Assembly (NCBI GenBank): GCA_961205875.1
Contig: OY540817.1
Span: 21,177,001 to 21,241,000 of the forward strand
Length of the DNA: 64,000 bases
Source: Sialis fuliginosa
Lineage: Eukaryota; Arthropoda; Insecta; Megaloptera; Sialidae
Direction: 5' to 3'
In this document: positions 31,262 through 41,890 of the stretch, one piece after another
Layout of the letters: every line of letters starts with the position of its first letter
How positions within the stretch are numbered: position 1 is the first letter of the stretch
Notes under the pieces: model-generated
Seen by the model: only the letters and a program-made list of their open reading frames with translations
Database searches by the model: none
What the model was told of the DNA's origin: nothing
Made by a program: the position numbers and the translations under genes

Positions 31262-32141
31262 TCCTTAATATATATAAAGCTCAACGTCTCTCTGTCTGTC
31301 TGTCTGTCTGTCCGTTAGTTACCTTATCACTCGAGAACCACTTATCCGATTTACGAGTTTTTTTTTTTAATTCATAGGTACGTTCTCTGGCCAGGTTATA
31401 GGCTATATTTTTTTACGTTAGGTAACATAACAACAAAGCAGTGACGATAATAGTAAATCAAGTCGGAAAAAATTTTGCCGTCGGCGCGCTGTTTTGTAAT
31501 ACGCTGCCTAAACCGTTCAATATAGAACAAAATAATGTATTAAAGAATTGTGTAGAATCAAAAGTTCTACAATTAAGTCAGCGACACGATATGTCTAACT
31601 TTTATATTTAAGCCACAATGACTGCTTTTATGTTACAAAAAAAACATAAAATATTTGGGTTTTGTTTACATGGACTTATGACCTGCAAAACATTAATCCT
31701 TATCGAAATAAATGATTTCATCGTCATAAGTACTTAATGTAGATATAGTTTGCCATTTACAGCATCCAATTTGGTCGTATAGTTCAGAAAATATCTTAAA
31801 ATATATTTATAAAGGTAACATTTTAAATGTATGGTGTCGTGCCGCATCGAAGCGATGTACATCAGACTGGATTCGCTTACGTTCGGTAGATATTCGGAGT
31901 CCCTCGGCTGACGTTTGAGTTAATTTTGTTTTCAATAATTAACATTTAAATTTAAACAGAACACAAATTATTTGTACTTTTTTCTTCTGATTCGTTTTTG
32001 TTAGGTAATTTAGGTATTGATAAATTATTATTACAATAATAACTAATCGTGTTTGTACTTAATTAATTAAACTATATTTTTCAAAAATCCTAAACAATAA
32101 TTCCGTAGTCTACGCGAGCGAAGCCGCGTGGGCCCAGCTAG
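31262..32141 (+). mobile_element. Helitron-like element U, complete (880 bp, non-autonomous)
   Basis: It begins TCCTTAATATATATAAAGC directly after an A and ends GGGCCCAGCTAG directly before a T. A hairpin ACGCG-agcgaagc-CGCGT (32112-32129) lies 8 nt upstream of CTAG. A 5' TC, a 3' CTRR with upstream hairpin, A|T insertion and no terminal inverted repeats or duplication are the Helitron hallmarks. The interior has a TCTGTCTGTCTGTC run and no RepHel-like frame. Confidence 0.82.
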
Positions 32142-32554
32142 TTATTTATATAAGAAGCACAAAATGTATTTGCATATTTGCTTGAATTATTGCTTTCAGA
32201 ATGTTATATGTAATACAAAGAACAAAATATCCATATAAACTTGATACTTGATACAGATAATGCCAACCTTTCTTCTACAAAAACATAAAATTAGTTAAAT
32301 CCACTGAGTTTGTTTCAAAACATCTTTATAATGGGAAGAGATTTATTTAGATAGACACAGACATCTCCAATGCGGTGTTCTGTAGAAATACTATTGTTTA
32401 AAACTTCTAAATATCTAATAGACACGATTCCTTGCTACTTAATTCCATGTATAATTTATAAATTGCATGACAAATGCGATTAAAATTTCCGTCATTTGTT
32501 GGAATTTTGTCGAAACAGAAAATTGTATAGTGAAACTTCGGTAATTCGTATTCA
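32142..32554. other. AT-rich stretch, nothing recognised
   Basis: No gene is visible. TAGTGAAACTTCGGTAATTC at 32528 resembles a Tigger-like terminus without a partner. Confidence 0.45.
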
Positions 32555-33040
32555 TTGTAAACTAAAAGCTGAGGTATTAACGATTTAACCTATTTGTTAA
32601 TTTATCAATTTGTGTCTTAGAGCAAGCTTGTCCAACCTGCGGCCCGCGGGCCTCATGCGGCCCTCGTGGACCCTTAATTTAAAAAAATAAAAAAGTTTAT
32701 GATAATAAATGCACAGAAAAAATAGTATCTACGACTTAAAAAAAAAAGGTCTTCCTAATCTAACTCTCAATTTATATATATATTTATAGTAAAATTAGGA
32801 ATTGAAATTGACGCGACCAAAAAAAAAAAAAAGTTTTATATCTGCGGCCCTTAGTAAACCAAATTAAATACAATTTTTGCTATGCGGCCCGGGAGGTTCA
32901 AAAGGTTGGACACCTATGTCTTAGAGCATTTGATAGTCTTAAAGTTAATAATGTAAGCTATATTTAAAAAAAAGTTGGTGTCTGTAGGATCGCGCCAAGC
33001 TGAGATATTAACTATTCAACTTATTTGTTAATTTATCCCC
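32555..33040 (-). mobile_element. family C fragment split by a hAT-like insertion
   Basis: CTGAGGTATTAACGATTTAACC lies left, and GTAGGATCGCGCCAAGCTG with AACTTATTTGTTAATTTATC right, of the element at 32623-32918. These are family C interior segments in reverse. The terminal CCGG ends are missing. Confidence 0.65.
32623..32918. mobile_element. 296-bp hAT-like miniature element, exact duplication
   Basis: Left end CAAGCTTGTCCAACCTGCGG, right end, complemented, CATAGGTGTCCAACC. TCTTAGAG is exact at 32615-32622 and 32919-32926. GCGGCCC motifs cluster at both ends (GCGGCCCGCGGGC and GCGGCCCGGGAGG). GTCCAACC...GCGGCCCGCGGGCC ends are known from hAT families in other animals, including vertebrates. 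Confidence 0.9.
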
Positions 33041-33984
33041 CACAAGCCGTATGTAATTATAAAACAAACAATTAAAATTAAATTAAAATATTCATAGCAA
33101 ATCATATACGAATTCTAGCTTTTGACTAGACTTCAAAAGAGCGCTCTCACACGAGAACTAGAGGAACTAGTTCGTATGCGCTCCGCTCTTTTAGTTCAAT
33201 AGTTCCCGATACACTTCAAAAACACTGTTATAAAAATGAGATTGTACGATTTTTATGTTTATTTTACGTTTTCAATACTTTATTACCAATTTTGAATTTA
33301 TTTTATTAAAGATATATTATATTAAATTTAAAAGAACTAGAAGAACGAACTAGTTCATTAAAGACCACTGAACCATAGGGAGTGCTCTCTGTCATGAACT
33401 AAAATGCCAAACTCTACTTTTGACTATAATATGTACTTTAGATGACCTTGGAAGATTAAAAATTCACATAAATTTAAAAACAAGTTAACAATGTTCATAT
33501 ATATAAATATTATACCTACTACAGCTAGCTCATAAATCGGAAACTAGAACCATAGCTTTTAATGGGTTAAGAAAAGAGATTTTAATTCAAAGGTTTATGA
33601 GTTTTAGTTTGAATGCAGGGAGGAGATAATTAGGTAAAATTTAATCCGTGTTCTCAGAACCAGTAGTTCCAACATTTAGCTGACTTCCGACTAAAGGAAA
33701 CTTTGCCGACCACGGTACTATTTCTTGCTACACCTTTTTTATGTTGCCTCCATCCTCAGAACAAACACACTCAATGACAGTGGTGCAGTTTGTATTTTTA
33801 GGGGGGGGGGGGTACATTTTATTTAACAGGTTAATGATCTTACAAATTACTAAAAAGTGACAAAAAGTACACAATTTTAATTGATATTAAAAAATTCAAA
33901 TGTAATTACCAAAACTTATTTTTTATAATTTCAAAATACAGTGAAACTTCTATAAATAATAAATTTGCCGAAAAATTATATATA
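33041..33984. other. AT-rich stretch with AACTAGTTC motifs and a poly-G run
   Basis: AACTAGTTC occurs at about 33166 and 33348 within a diffuse inverted arrangement (33120-33420). A poly-G run lies at 33801-33812. ACAGTGAAACTTCTATAA at 33941 resembles a Tigger-like end. No gene was recognised. Confidence 0.45.
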
Positions 33985-34290
33985 GGGTCGAATGGGGTAA
34001 ATATGAAACACCAGAAAAATGGGGTAAAAGTGAAACAAGCTTGCAACTAAAAAACTAATTTGTTTATAGGAGGATTATAAAAACTGACATCATCATTGAA
34101 GGTTTGTTAAAGCGACCTGAAAATATGAATCGCCTAATAAGTGATGTGTCACCCCTACAGATTTCCCTGTTAGTCGATGTCATAACGTGTGAATTAAATT
34201 TTAATTCTTTGCACATAACTTTCTGTATGGCTCAGATATTAATTACAGTTACAATTTCACATTGATATGCCACAAAGAAGATAAATCAAA
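33985..34290 (-). mobile_element. family P element, half copy
   Basis: GGGTCGAATGGGGTAAATATG at the left, then the reverse of the right half of 26032-26595, through CCACAAAGAAGATAAATCAAA where similarity ends. TA precedes it. Confidence 0.85.
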
Positions 34291-34631
34291 TTTATAATAT
34301 TAGTATAAATAGTGTTATTTTACTCTCCAAACATTCACTGAGTAGACGCCACTGTGCGCAGTAACACACAAGTTTACTTTCTCTCGGTAATCTAAAGTTT
34401 GTTTGGTGGATTCTCGCAGAGATGTGTGAACACATCAAAGCTGACATTTTACTTTGTATTAATTGCGACGACATCTGCCCAGCTCTGTGCTGTAAATTAC
34501 TACAAAATACATTCTTTTGTGTAAATAGCTATTGTCAAAAAATCACCACCGTATTTTTACGAGTATGTTTATGACGAGATAATTTTAAAGTACAGTAATT
34601 TATACGGATTCACATTGAAAAAGTTGTATAT
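34291..34631. other. mixed-composition stretch, nothing recognised
   Basis: A moderately GC-richer piece (34320-34490) with a chance frame of 60 codons on the minus strand. No splice context. Confidence 0.4.
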
Positions 34632-34859
34632 CTAGGATGCTTACTTTAATTTCGTTAGTGTATTTTATTCTTTACTAAAGTTCAAAACAAAATACTGTTG
34701 ATTAATTTAAAATTTATCAATTAGTTTCGAGGTTGCATTTCAAAATGCACCAATCACACATCGTTAAATTTGACCAAAGGTTACTACAACATTTCTAATT
34801 GTCTCCATGTTAAATTTCCTATGGCTTAATCAACTTGGAATACACTGTATATATGTAAG
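34632..34859 (-). mobile_element. family M element, half copy
   Basis: TAGGATGCTTACTTTAATTT through ATCAACTTGGAATACACTGTA, complementary to the left half of 41891-42300. TA follows. Confidence 0.8.
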
Positions 34860-34904
34860 TATATGTATTACTTTTTAAATAAAGACCACATTGTACATAT
34901 GTTC

Positions 34905-35044
34905 GTACTTTTAGTCAAACTCTTGTTTATTTGAATTTATTCCAAACTTCCTCTTGGTTATTTGAACTCTTATTATTTTGAACTCTCGGTAGTTTGAACT
35001 TTTTCTCTGGTCCCTTAAGTTTCAAATTATCGAAAGTCGACTGT
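34905..35044 (-). mobile_element. pogo/Tigger-like terminal fragment
   Basis: Complemented, the right edge reads CAGTCGACTTTCGATAATTTG, followed by repeated TTCAAACTACCGAGAGTTC motifs. These repeated TTTGAAC blocks are typical of Tigger-like subterminal regions. The left terminus is not visible. Confidence 0.6.
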
Positions 35045-35224
35045 ACCAGAAACGTGATTTTATACTCCCTCTAGGAATAATCATATGACTACCTTATTTT
35101 GTTTCTAATAATCAGAAAATATTATTATAGTAATATTTTCATATAGCTTTGAGAGACAAATCATTATATCTCTATGCTGTATTTGTGTTCACATTGTAAT
35201 TGAAAAAGTTGTGTAATAATCTTT

Positions 35225-35390
35225 TATTAATTAAAGAGAGAGGGAAATACGTCATCTGGTGTGCCCAAATGTGGAGAGGGGGAATGATGTGTCCAATCAT
35301 AACAAATATAACCTTGTAACTCGGTACGAGAAGGGGAAAATACGTCATCTGGGGTGCCCAAGCTGATTGGTCAAAAGCTACTGAGGCAAC
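35225..35390. repeat. repeat V with a 100-bp direct duplication
   Basis: GGAAATACGTCATCTGGTGTG (about 35239) recurs as GAAAATACGTCATCTGGGGTG (about 35336), each followed by CCCAA. After the second comes CTGATTGGTCAAAAGCT. The complement of this last part lies at 47060-47125. Confidence 0.7.
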
Positions 35391-35744
35391 CTGTGTATTT
35401 ACTATTTACTAACCTTACTGTATTTTATTGGTATTGATTTTATAGTTCATATGTCAATGATATAGGATTAAGGCTTTCACGGCCTACGAGATTACTGTAT
35501 CAGACCCGCGTTAGAATTTTGCCTGTTTTGTATTCGATGTAAGTATTATTTTAATTTATCTGAATTTTCAGTAACTATACCTAAAATGTTACTCGCATAA
35601 AACTTATGTAAATTAGGGTACACTCAATTTACCTGAAACTGAAATACGATGATAACTTTTGATTAGGAAGTCACGAACTATAAAATACTTCATTTTCAGC
35701 CAATTCTTCTATCTTGATTTTTTTATGCGATATTAATTAATACG
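35391..35744. other. AT-rich stretch with an isolated donor-like site
   Basis: CGATGTAAGTATT at 35533 matches a donor, preceded by GGCTTTCACGGCCTACGAG, but no open exon can be supported. Confidence 0.4.
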
Positions 35745-35915
35745 ATTTTTTTTATATCTAATTAATATTTCGAGATACAAAGTAGCCTTTGTCCTTCCTC
35801 AGGATGTAAGCTATCTCCCTGCCAAATTTCATTAAGATCGGTTCAGCAGTTTAGTCGTGAAATGGTTACAAACAGACAGACAGATTTACTTTCGCATTTA
35901 TAATATTAATATGGA
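35745..35915 (-). mobile_element. Helitron-like element W, 5' part
   Basis: Reverse copy: TTTCGAGATACAAAGTAGC, GCTATCTCCCTGCCAAATTT, AAGATCGGTTCAGCAGTTTAG, ACAGACAGACAG, and the terminus TATAATATTAATATGGA before T. The last bases ATGG also provide the ATG of the frame at 35911. Confidence 0.8.
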
Positions 35916-36033
35916 TAATAAAAAGAAATATCCTGCTACCGGTCCTGTCAAACAGCACAATAAATATTCAAATAAGTTTTCAAAAGCGGGACCCAAAAAA
36001 AACATGAAAAATGGCTTTGTTTCAGCTTTGTAA
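35911..36033 (+). CDS. candidate short coding exon or 40-codon ORF (unrecognised)
   Basis: From the ATG supplied by the W terminus, 40 codons run to TAA at 36031. A consensus donor GTAAGTT begins at 36030, so the reading could instead end as an exon at 36029. The peptide is basic and polar: a KYPATGPVKQH stretch, several Asn/Lys, an SKAGPKKNMKNG stretch and FVSAL. Codon variety exceeds that of neighbouring chance frames. As an internal exon it could begin after AG at 35925, but the polypyrimidine tract is poor and displaced by the Helitron-like insertion. No family is recognised. Confidence 0.2.
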   Translation: MDNKKKYPATGPVKQHNKYSNKFSKAGPKKNMKNGFVSAL

Positions 36034-36424
36034 GTTAATATGTATATTCAAATTATCATATAATATACATACTGATGGGGAGATACATACTATATCTAAT
36101 ATTTCTTTTATTGAAACAAAAAGTCTACATTCTATAAAATATAATTTACATAAAGCACACTTGTAATTATTGTTTTCTTTTGAACTCGCTTTTTTATTTA
36201 AAAATATATGAAAACGTATACCATTTTATATAAAAATAGAAGCGGTGGTTTTAAACATAAACATAGCAGCTATATATATAGATATATATACATATAATCA
36301 CTTTCAAAACGTGTTTTGGAAACATTTACAATAAACATAAACAACAAAACATCGGTATATGTTTGTTTTTGGCTTGTTTCACACGGTCACTGTTTATTAA
36401 AAACTATGGTTTTTATGCTTTTAT
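36034..36424. other. AT-rich stretch, nothing recognised
   Basis: No continuation of the candidate exon can be supported. A TATATA run lies at about 36270-36300. Confidence 0.45.
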
Positions 36425-36893
36425 ACTTTTTCATGAACTCATGTTACTAATAAAACAAGTAACTCTTTATTTAATCAATTTAATTACCAAAGTCCGCAGA
36501 TATTATATATTATTTGGTTTAAGATTTTTCTCCAGTAATGGATAAAGTAAAACCAGTAATGAGCACGCAGTGATGGACACTTGCTAATGATTAAGTACTA
36601 CGACACAAAAGATATAAAAGAAAGAATCAAAATTTGAAACAATGTAAAGTAGTTGTTATGATAAAATAATAAATAATTAATAAATTATACTAATAATTAG
36701 TTTAAATGTCCACCATTTTGACACCTATTAGCCGATTGTCATTAAATCACGCTGTAAGACAGTTAAATGTATACAGATTGATATTCATAAATGGTAGTAA
36801 GTAATCAAATATCAACAAATATTTCTAATTCAATATATTTAATTAAAAAATAGTCATTACTGGGTCATATCCAAGACTGGTGCCAGTACCTTA
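36425..36893 (+). mobile_element. family A, 5' truncated
   Basis: From TTCATGAACTCATGTTAC to GACTGGTGCCAGTACCTTA. About 75 bp of the left terminus are missing. Confidence 0.88.
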
Positions 36894-37260
36894 TTTTAGT
36901 TTCTGAAACTGAAAGCAGGTGAACCTTTACAACTATGCCACGCGACTTGTATTTCAACTTGCAAGATATCCTATCAGGAGTTTCTGTAAACGTTTCTTTT
37001 TAAATCGCCAGTAAATGGTTAAACCAAGATACGATAAATAGATGCAAAGAGCTCGCGTGAGACGACCCAGAAACAAAAGCCTCTGGAAAAAATTCAGTGG
37101 CCAATGTTAACGTAAAGGTTTCGTGTAGACGGTGTTTACAAGATTTCCCTCGCCGCTAGTTTTTCACGACGTCCCCTGAAACCAGCGCCTTGAGTGGGAA
37201 TAGAACCCATGGGTCTCGGGCTCGTGCTTGTGGTCAGTATATACCAGTGGTGGCCAACAT
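36894..37260. other. mixed-composition islet with a tRNA-like T-arm
   Basis: About 45% GC. On the minus strand near 37180-37250 it reads GAGCCCGAGACCCATGGG and TTCTATTCCCACTCAAGGC, a degenerate pol III B-box (GGTTCNATTCC) in a TGGG/CCCA stem, like a worn tRNA-derived SINE. The rest (36900-37170) is unrecognised. Confidence 0.35.
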
Positions 37261-37371
37261 GTCCTTTTATCGTTTAAAATATTCATCACGTGTATGTAAC
37301 ATAGCATTTATAACGGAATACAAACATGAATACCTAATTTTTATTGTATTGTTTGGTTACACAAATTATAA

Positions 37372-37610
37372 TTAATATGACCCCAGTAATGGCTATTTTT
37401 TAATTAAATGTACTGAATATTTGTTTATATTTGATTACTACCATTTCTGAATATCAATCTGTATACATTTAACTGTCTTACAGCGTGATTTGATGACAAT
37501 CGGCCAATAGATGTCAAAATGGTGGACATTTAAACTAATTATTATTAGTATAATTTATTTATTAATTATTATATTATTATAGCAATTGCTTTACATTGTT
37601 TCAAATTTAC
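37372..37610 (-). mobile_element. family A, half copy
   Basis: From ATATGACCCCAGTAATGGC through GGTGGACATTTAAACTAATT to TTACATTGTTTCAAATTTAC, where it is replaced by family C sequence. Confidence 0.85.
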
Positions 37611-37890
37611 ACTATTATCTTTAAGAGTATCACGCACTTAAAGACCCTCGCGACCTCCTTCCCTATTTAAAAACAAATTAAAACTCATAAATTAACAAAG
37701 AAGTAAATTGAATAGTTAATATCTCAGCTTGGCGCGATCCTATAGACTCAAATTTTTTTTTAAATGTAGCTTACACTATTATCTTTAAGAGGATTACGCA
37801 CTTAAAGACCCTCGCGACCTCCTTCCCTTTTAGAAAACAAATTAAAACTCATAAACTAACAAAGAAGTAAATTGAATAGTTAATATTATA
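37611..37890 (+). mobile_element. family C interior, tandem duplication of 164 bp
   Basis: ACTATTATCTTTAAGAG starts at 37611 and at 37775. Each unit contains CACTTAAAGACCCTCGCGACC and ATTGAATAGTTAATAT. The second copy breaks off before the CAGCTTGGCGCG segment. The CCGG termini are absent. Confidence 0.85.
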
Positions 37891-37914
37891 AAAAATTATA
37901 ATTATTATAAAAAA

Positions 37915-38225
37915 AAACAACGAACTAGCAAAGTTTGCTAGCTTGCAAGCACTTCCAAATGAGGTTTCAAACGTATCTGACAGTTCTTTAAGTTTTATGA
38001 AATGATTGTCAATTTTCGTGCACAATTAGTATGTAAACACCAACGGTATTAAAACAGTGGTGATATTATGAAAATTATTTTGTATGATCAAAGTCGCCAA
38101 CTGTGTTACAATTAGTTCAAAGTATCAAGTATCACTGCTCTAAATTCCATAACTAATCTATAGATACTAATACATAATTAATACCCCATTTGAGAATGCT
38201 CGCAAGCAAGCAAATTTTTACCACA
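37915..38225 (+). mobile_element. family S element
   Basis: From ACGAACTAGCAAAGTTTGC through CACTTCCAAATGAGG, ACACCAACGGTATTAAAAC, AAAATTATTTTGTATGATC, CACTGCTCTAAATTCC and ATTAATACCCCATTTGAG to GCAAGCAAATTTTTACC. The copy at 39600-39925 is its complement. Both ends carry GCTAGCAA/TTTGCTAG motifs. Class unknown. Confidence 0.75.
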
Positions 38226-39194
38226 AAAATAATAGAAAAAAATTAAATGACGTTTTTTTAATCTTTTGTAAAATCCCTCATAAAACAGACCTGACTACGC
38301 CCATGTGAACGGGTTAAATAAAGGGTAACTCGTAGAATTAAAATGTATGTATGTAGGTAAATAATGTTGAGTAAGCTGATTTTGTATGTGGGCTTCGTAC
38401 ACTGATAAAACTCTATATCGGGATTAAATTTCACAGTGTAATCAATTGCCGGAAGATAAGTATTTACTAATTACGGTGAACGGTTTTTCACTGAAATGCT
38501 GAAACGCTGCATAAATTATCGTTTGTTAAAATTGAAATAACTAAATGGACAATCAAAAAATATGCAAGCTCTTCGGATTAATGTTTAGTTTATTTAATTA
38601 CTAGCGCATTGGCCCGATGTTACCCGGGGATATTAATTTAATTAAACATAAAGTAATCATGCCCACCCGACGTTTATACAGGGTGTGGCATTATTATAGA
38701 ATAAGGGTCAAATATAAAAAAAAAAATTTAAAACCGACTAAAAAGCTGAAAATAAAATTCAGTTAGACTCTTTTCGTACTAAATATTGCATTTAAAAAAA
38801 AGTTGATTTTGTTCATACTAGTTTTAAAAAATATATAGATTTCGTTCTATATCTTTCGTTGTCTAAATTATAAGAATTAAAAATATTCTTAACCCCGTCT
38901 TTCGAATTTTAAACAGATAATAAAATTTTCTACAACATTTTTTATTATTATTTTAACCAAAAATAATTTTAAACCTATCAAAATGACGGTCAAATTTTAC
39001 TTTAAAAATGCAAAATTTTTAGTTCGACAGCCTTTTTGACAGGTATAAAGTTATTTATGACCAAGAATGCGTTATAATTGATTATAGTACATTTAATTGT
39101 CTTTTCAAAAAATTAAAAATGGGGTTAATCGGACTTTTAGTTCACTAGATATAGTAATTTTACGAAACCATTGCAATATCAATTAATAACTTTT
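38226..39194. other. AT-rich stretch, nothing firm
   Basis: CTAGCGCATTGGCCCGATG at 38603 and ACAGGGTGTGGCATTATT near 38678 look like ends of transposon copies, but no element could be bounded. No gene was recognised. Confidence 0.4.
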
Positions 39195-39203
39195 GTTTAA
39201 AAA

Positions 39204-39443
39204 ATGTTAGTCCCATCGGCATCTGATGAACCCGATTGCAAACTGTACATGCAGTGGGTAAGCCCCTCAAAGCCGTGCAATGTATCAATAGAGGATATCT
39301 CCAATAAATATAAAGGCGTGTATCGTTTTGTTCGTTTTCTGCGCGAGAGAGAGATGAATCCTCTTAATCTCAATGAAATACATGTAACATATAAATACGT
39401 ACGGTTGAAAACCAAAAGTCCATATAAGATATTGGCCGTATAA
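39204..39443 (+). CDS. unrecognised 79-codon frame in a GC-richer islet
   Basis: ATG at 39204 (context AAAAAATGTTA) to TAA at 39441. Codon use is varied and the residues are balanced between acidic (SDEPDC, IEDIS) and basic (VRFLREREM) segments, unlike the Lys/Ile/Phe-rich chance frames elsewhere. TGGGTAAGC at 39255 could be a donor inside it. Two minus-strand frames overlap, so openness alone is weak evidence. No signal peptide, membrane segment or known domain is visible. It may be a single-exon fragment, an old gene piece or chance. Confidence 0.2.
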   Translation: MLVPSASDEPDCKLYMQWVSPSKPCNVSIEDISNKYKGVYRFVRFLREREMNPLNLNEIHVTYKYVRLKTKSPYKILAV

Positions 39444-39599
39444 ATAATCTTACGGGCAAGATGTGTTTTATGCCTGTGTACCGATGCTCACCGCTTTTAC
39501 TGTTTTGTTTTGTGAATGTGTAGAGCAGGGCTGTACTTCGCAGAGACGGACTAGGGCAGTGTTTATAAAAATATATAAAAACGTTCAATTATAACGTAA

Positions 39600-39925
39600 A
39601 AAGGTTTATGTCCGGTATCATAAAGGTTTAGCTAGCAATTACTTTCAAATGGGGTATTAATTCTGTACTAGTATCTATGGATTAGCTATGGAATTTAGAG
39701 CAGTGACACTTCAACTAATTCTAACACAGTTGGCATCTTTCACCGTACAAAATAATTTTCATAACATCACCACTGTTTTAATATCGTTGGTATTTACCTA
39801 CAACGCGTGCGCGAAACTTGTCAAAGTCATCAACAAACTCCAAAAGAACTGTCATATAAGTTAGATATCTCATTTGAGAGTGCTTGCTTGCTAGCAAATT
39901 TGCTAGGTCCTTTAGACATTAGAAG
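39600..39925 (-). mobile_element. family S element, inverted relative to 37915
   Basis: ATGTCCGGTATCATAAAGG, GCTAGCAATTACTTTCAAATG, GGGTATTAATTCTGTACTAG, TGGAATTTAGAGCAGTGAC, then GGCATCTTTCACCGTAC, and at the end GAGTGCTTGCTTGCTAGC with TTTAGACATTAG. A GC-richer insertion (ACCTACAACGCGTGCGCG) is unique to this copy. Confidence 0.75.
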
Positions 39926-40740
39926 GTGGGATGGTAAAATTATTTCTTTCTTTTGCTGTCGAGTTGGAAGATGGGGGAGGGGATCAATCCTACATAAGGT
40001 AAAAACCACAAAATAATTAATATTTTAAAAATAATATCCATTTTTACTTTTTGTATTTTTTGATTTTTAATTGTTTGAATTATTTTTGAAACGGTGCATA
40101 GAAAAAAATGTTTTAGAATAAAGTTGTAGAAAATATTCTTATCTATAATTTATGTTCTGTTCATCCCCCCCCCCCCCCCTCCCCACACGATTTTTATAGG
40201 AAATAATCGAATTTCTTTAATTTTTGAATTTTTCGAATTATTATTATCAATAATTTTTGTTGTAATGATATTTCAAAAAAAAATGTGTAAGAAAATAATC
40301 CTTTTTTTTATTTTATTTCAAATGGTTAATAACAGAAAAAATGTTTATAATAAAAGTTATAAAGAACGTTATTTTCTATAATTATCAGGTGGGCCTGCCC
40401 ACCCCCCATAATATAGGAGTAGTACAGTGCAAACATTTAATAAAAATATATAGGGATGAACAGTTTTCTATGTAAATCCCTCCCCCCCCCTCACCCCAAT
40501 CGTTTTGTAAAAACTGAAAAACGCAATTTAAAAATTTTGAATCAACATAATAATATTTTTAGAAGTTACAAACAAAAAAAGTTCTGTCAACTGTACATGG
40601 GAATTTTTTTAAGCAATGTTTTTTTAATATAACACAGATTTTTTATAGAAATCCCCCCCCTCTCCAATCTTGATCACACCATTGTATTTCGTAAACAATT
40701 AGACGTATCATTAATTTTTTTTCAAACAAATTACTTCGGG
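39926..40740. repeat. degenerate repeat block with poly-C runs
   Basis: The segment GAAAAAAATGTTTTAGAATA, AGTTGTAGAAAATATTCTT, ATCTATAATTTATG, followed by a C-run and ACGATTTTTATAG, occurs near 40098 and, modified, near 40337. Further C-runs lie at about 40165-40178, 40399-40406, 40484-40491 and 40652-40661. A related piece occurs at 43110-43170. It is a diverged tandem arrangement whose period I cannot fix. Confidence 0.5.
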
Positions 40741-41546
40741 ATCTTTTAATCAGGTCTCGCCAAAAAAAAGTATTTTTTATTCCCCTGTGTAATTAACTTG
40801 TATATATTAGTTATTTCAATTTAGCAGAATACTTTTTACATCCATGAAAAATTGAAATTCTAAGAAAATGTTAAATTATTATAATTTTCATAGAAGCCCT
40901 AGTATATATTCTAGTAATATTTTATCAGAAAATTTCAGTAGGTACGAGTCTCAAATGGCTATATTCATGGCACAAGACTGCAGTCTTCGGTAACCAAAAG
41001 ACGTGCTGAGTTTTTTGTATTGATTTCATATACATTGTACAGTATTTTTCACTACTAGCTATAAAAAGAATTCCTTTCTGCATATCTAATGCGATTGATA
41101 TGATAAAATGCATGTATGCATCATAAGAATTCACATTCCTACATCTTACTGTATTAAAATACTATATTTTACAATAAAAATTCTCGTTTATTCGTAGATA
41201 GATAGATAGATAATATCATAACCATAACATACTTTGAATTATGTAGGATGCAAGTTGGAATTGAACTGTTCAGTTATTTGTTTTAATAACTTATACTACT
41301 TGTTCTTAATACGAATTGTTACAGAATCTTATAGACCAATTTTAAACAATATGAAACAAGAGTCTGATATGTCATTCAGAGGCCAAAGTATTTAGGAATA
41401 ATGTAATCCTGTGATACCTCTAGATTAGAGGCATATCACAAACCTAGGATGCTTTGCAATTAAAAATAGGTTAAACCTAAGTCTTTTTTGTTCTAAATGT
41501 TATGTATTTTTAACAATATTAACCTGTTAATTAAATATATACCCAA
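40741..41546. other. AT-rich stretch with a (GATA)n run
   Basis: A GATA run lies at 41196-41212. CTCTAGATTAGAG near 41418 is a small palindrome. No gene was recognised. Confidence 0.5.
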
Positions 41547-41829
41547 CTAGCTGTTATCCGCGACTTCGTTTGCGTGGAATTTACGTTAGGTGGAAGCTGT
41601 CAGATATAAAACCCATGAAGAAGAAAAAGAAGAAGAAGTTTATGTAAAACAGATTTCTATTATGATAGTCGATAAATAAATTTTTCGGGATATAAAGTAA
41701 CCTCTGTCCTTCCTCGGAGTGCAAGCTAGCACACTGCCAAATTTCATCAATTTTGGTTCAGCGGTTTAGTCGTGGAAAGATAACAGACAGACAGACACAG
41801 TTTCGCATTATTTATAATATTAGTATGGA
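41547..41829 (-). mobile_element. Helitron-like element W, complete (283 bp)
   Basis: Plus strand starts CTAGCTGTTATCCGCGACTTC after an A and ends TAATATTAGTATGGA before a T. So on the minus strand it runs TCCATACTAATATTATAAAT ... CGCGGATAACAGCTAG, inserted between A and T. The interior has GCCAAATTTCATCAATTTTGG, GCGGTTTAGTCGTGG and ACAGACAGACAGACA. A GAAGAAGAAAAAGAAGAAG expansion lies at 41616-41637. This family is the strongest lepidopteran signature in the window. Confidence 0.8.
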
Positions 41830-41890
41830 TAAGATGGTTACAAAAATATTAATATTGTTTAGTTTGTTGCAGTGTTATTTACCATAAACT

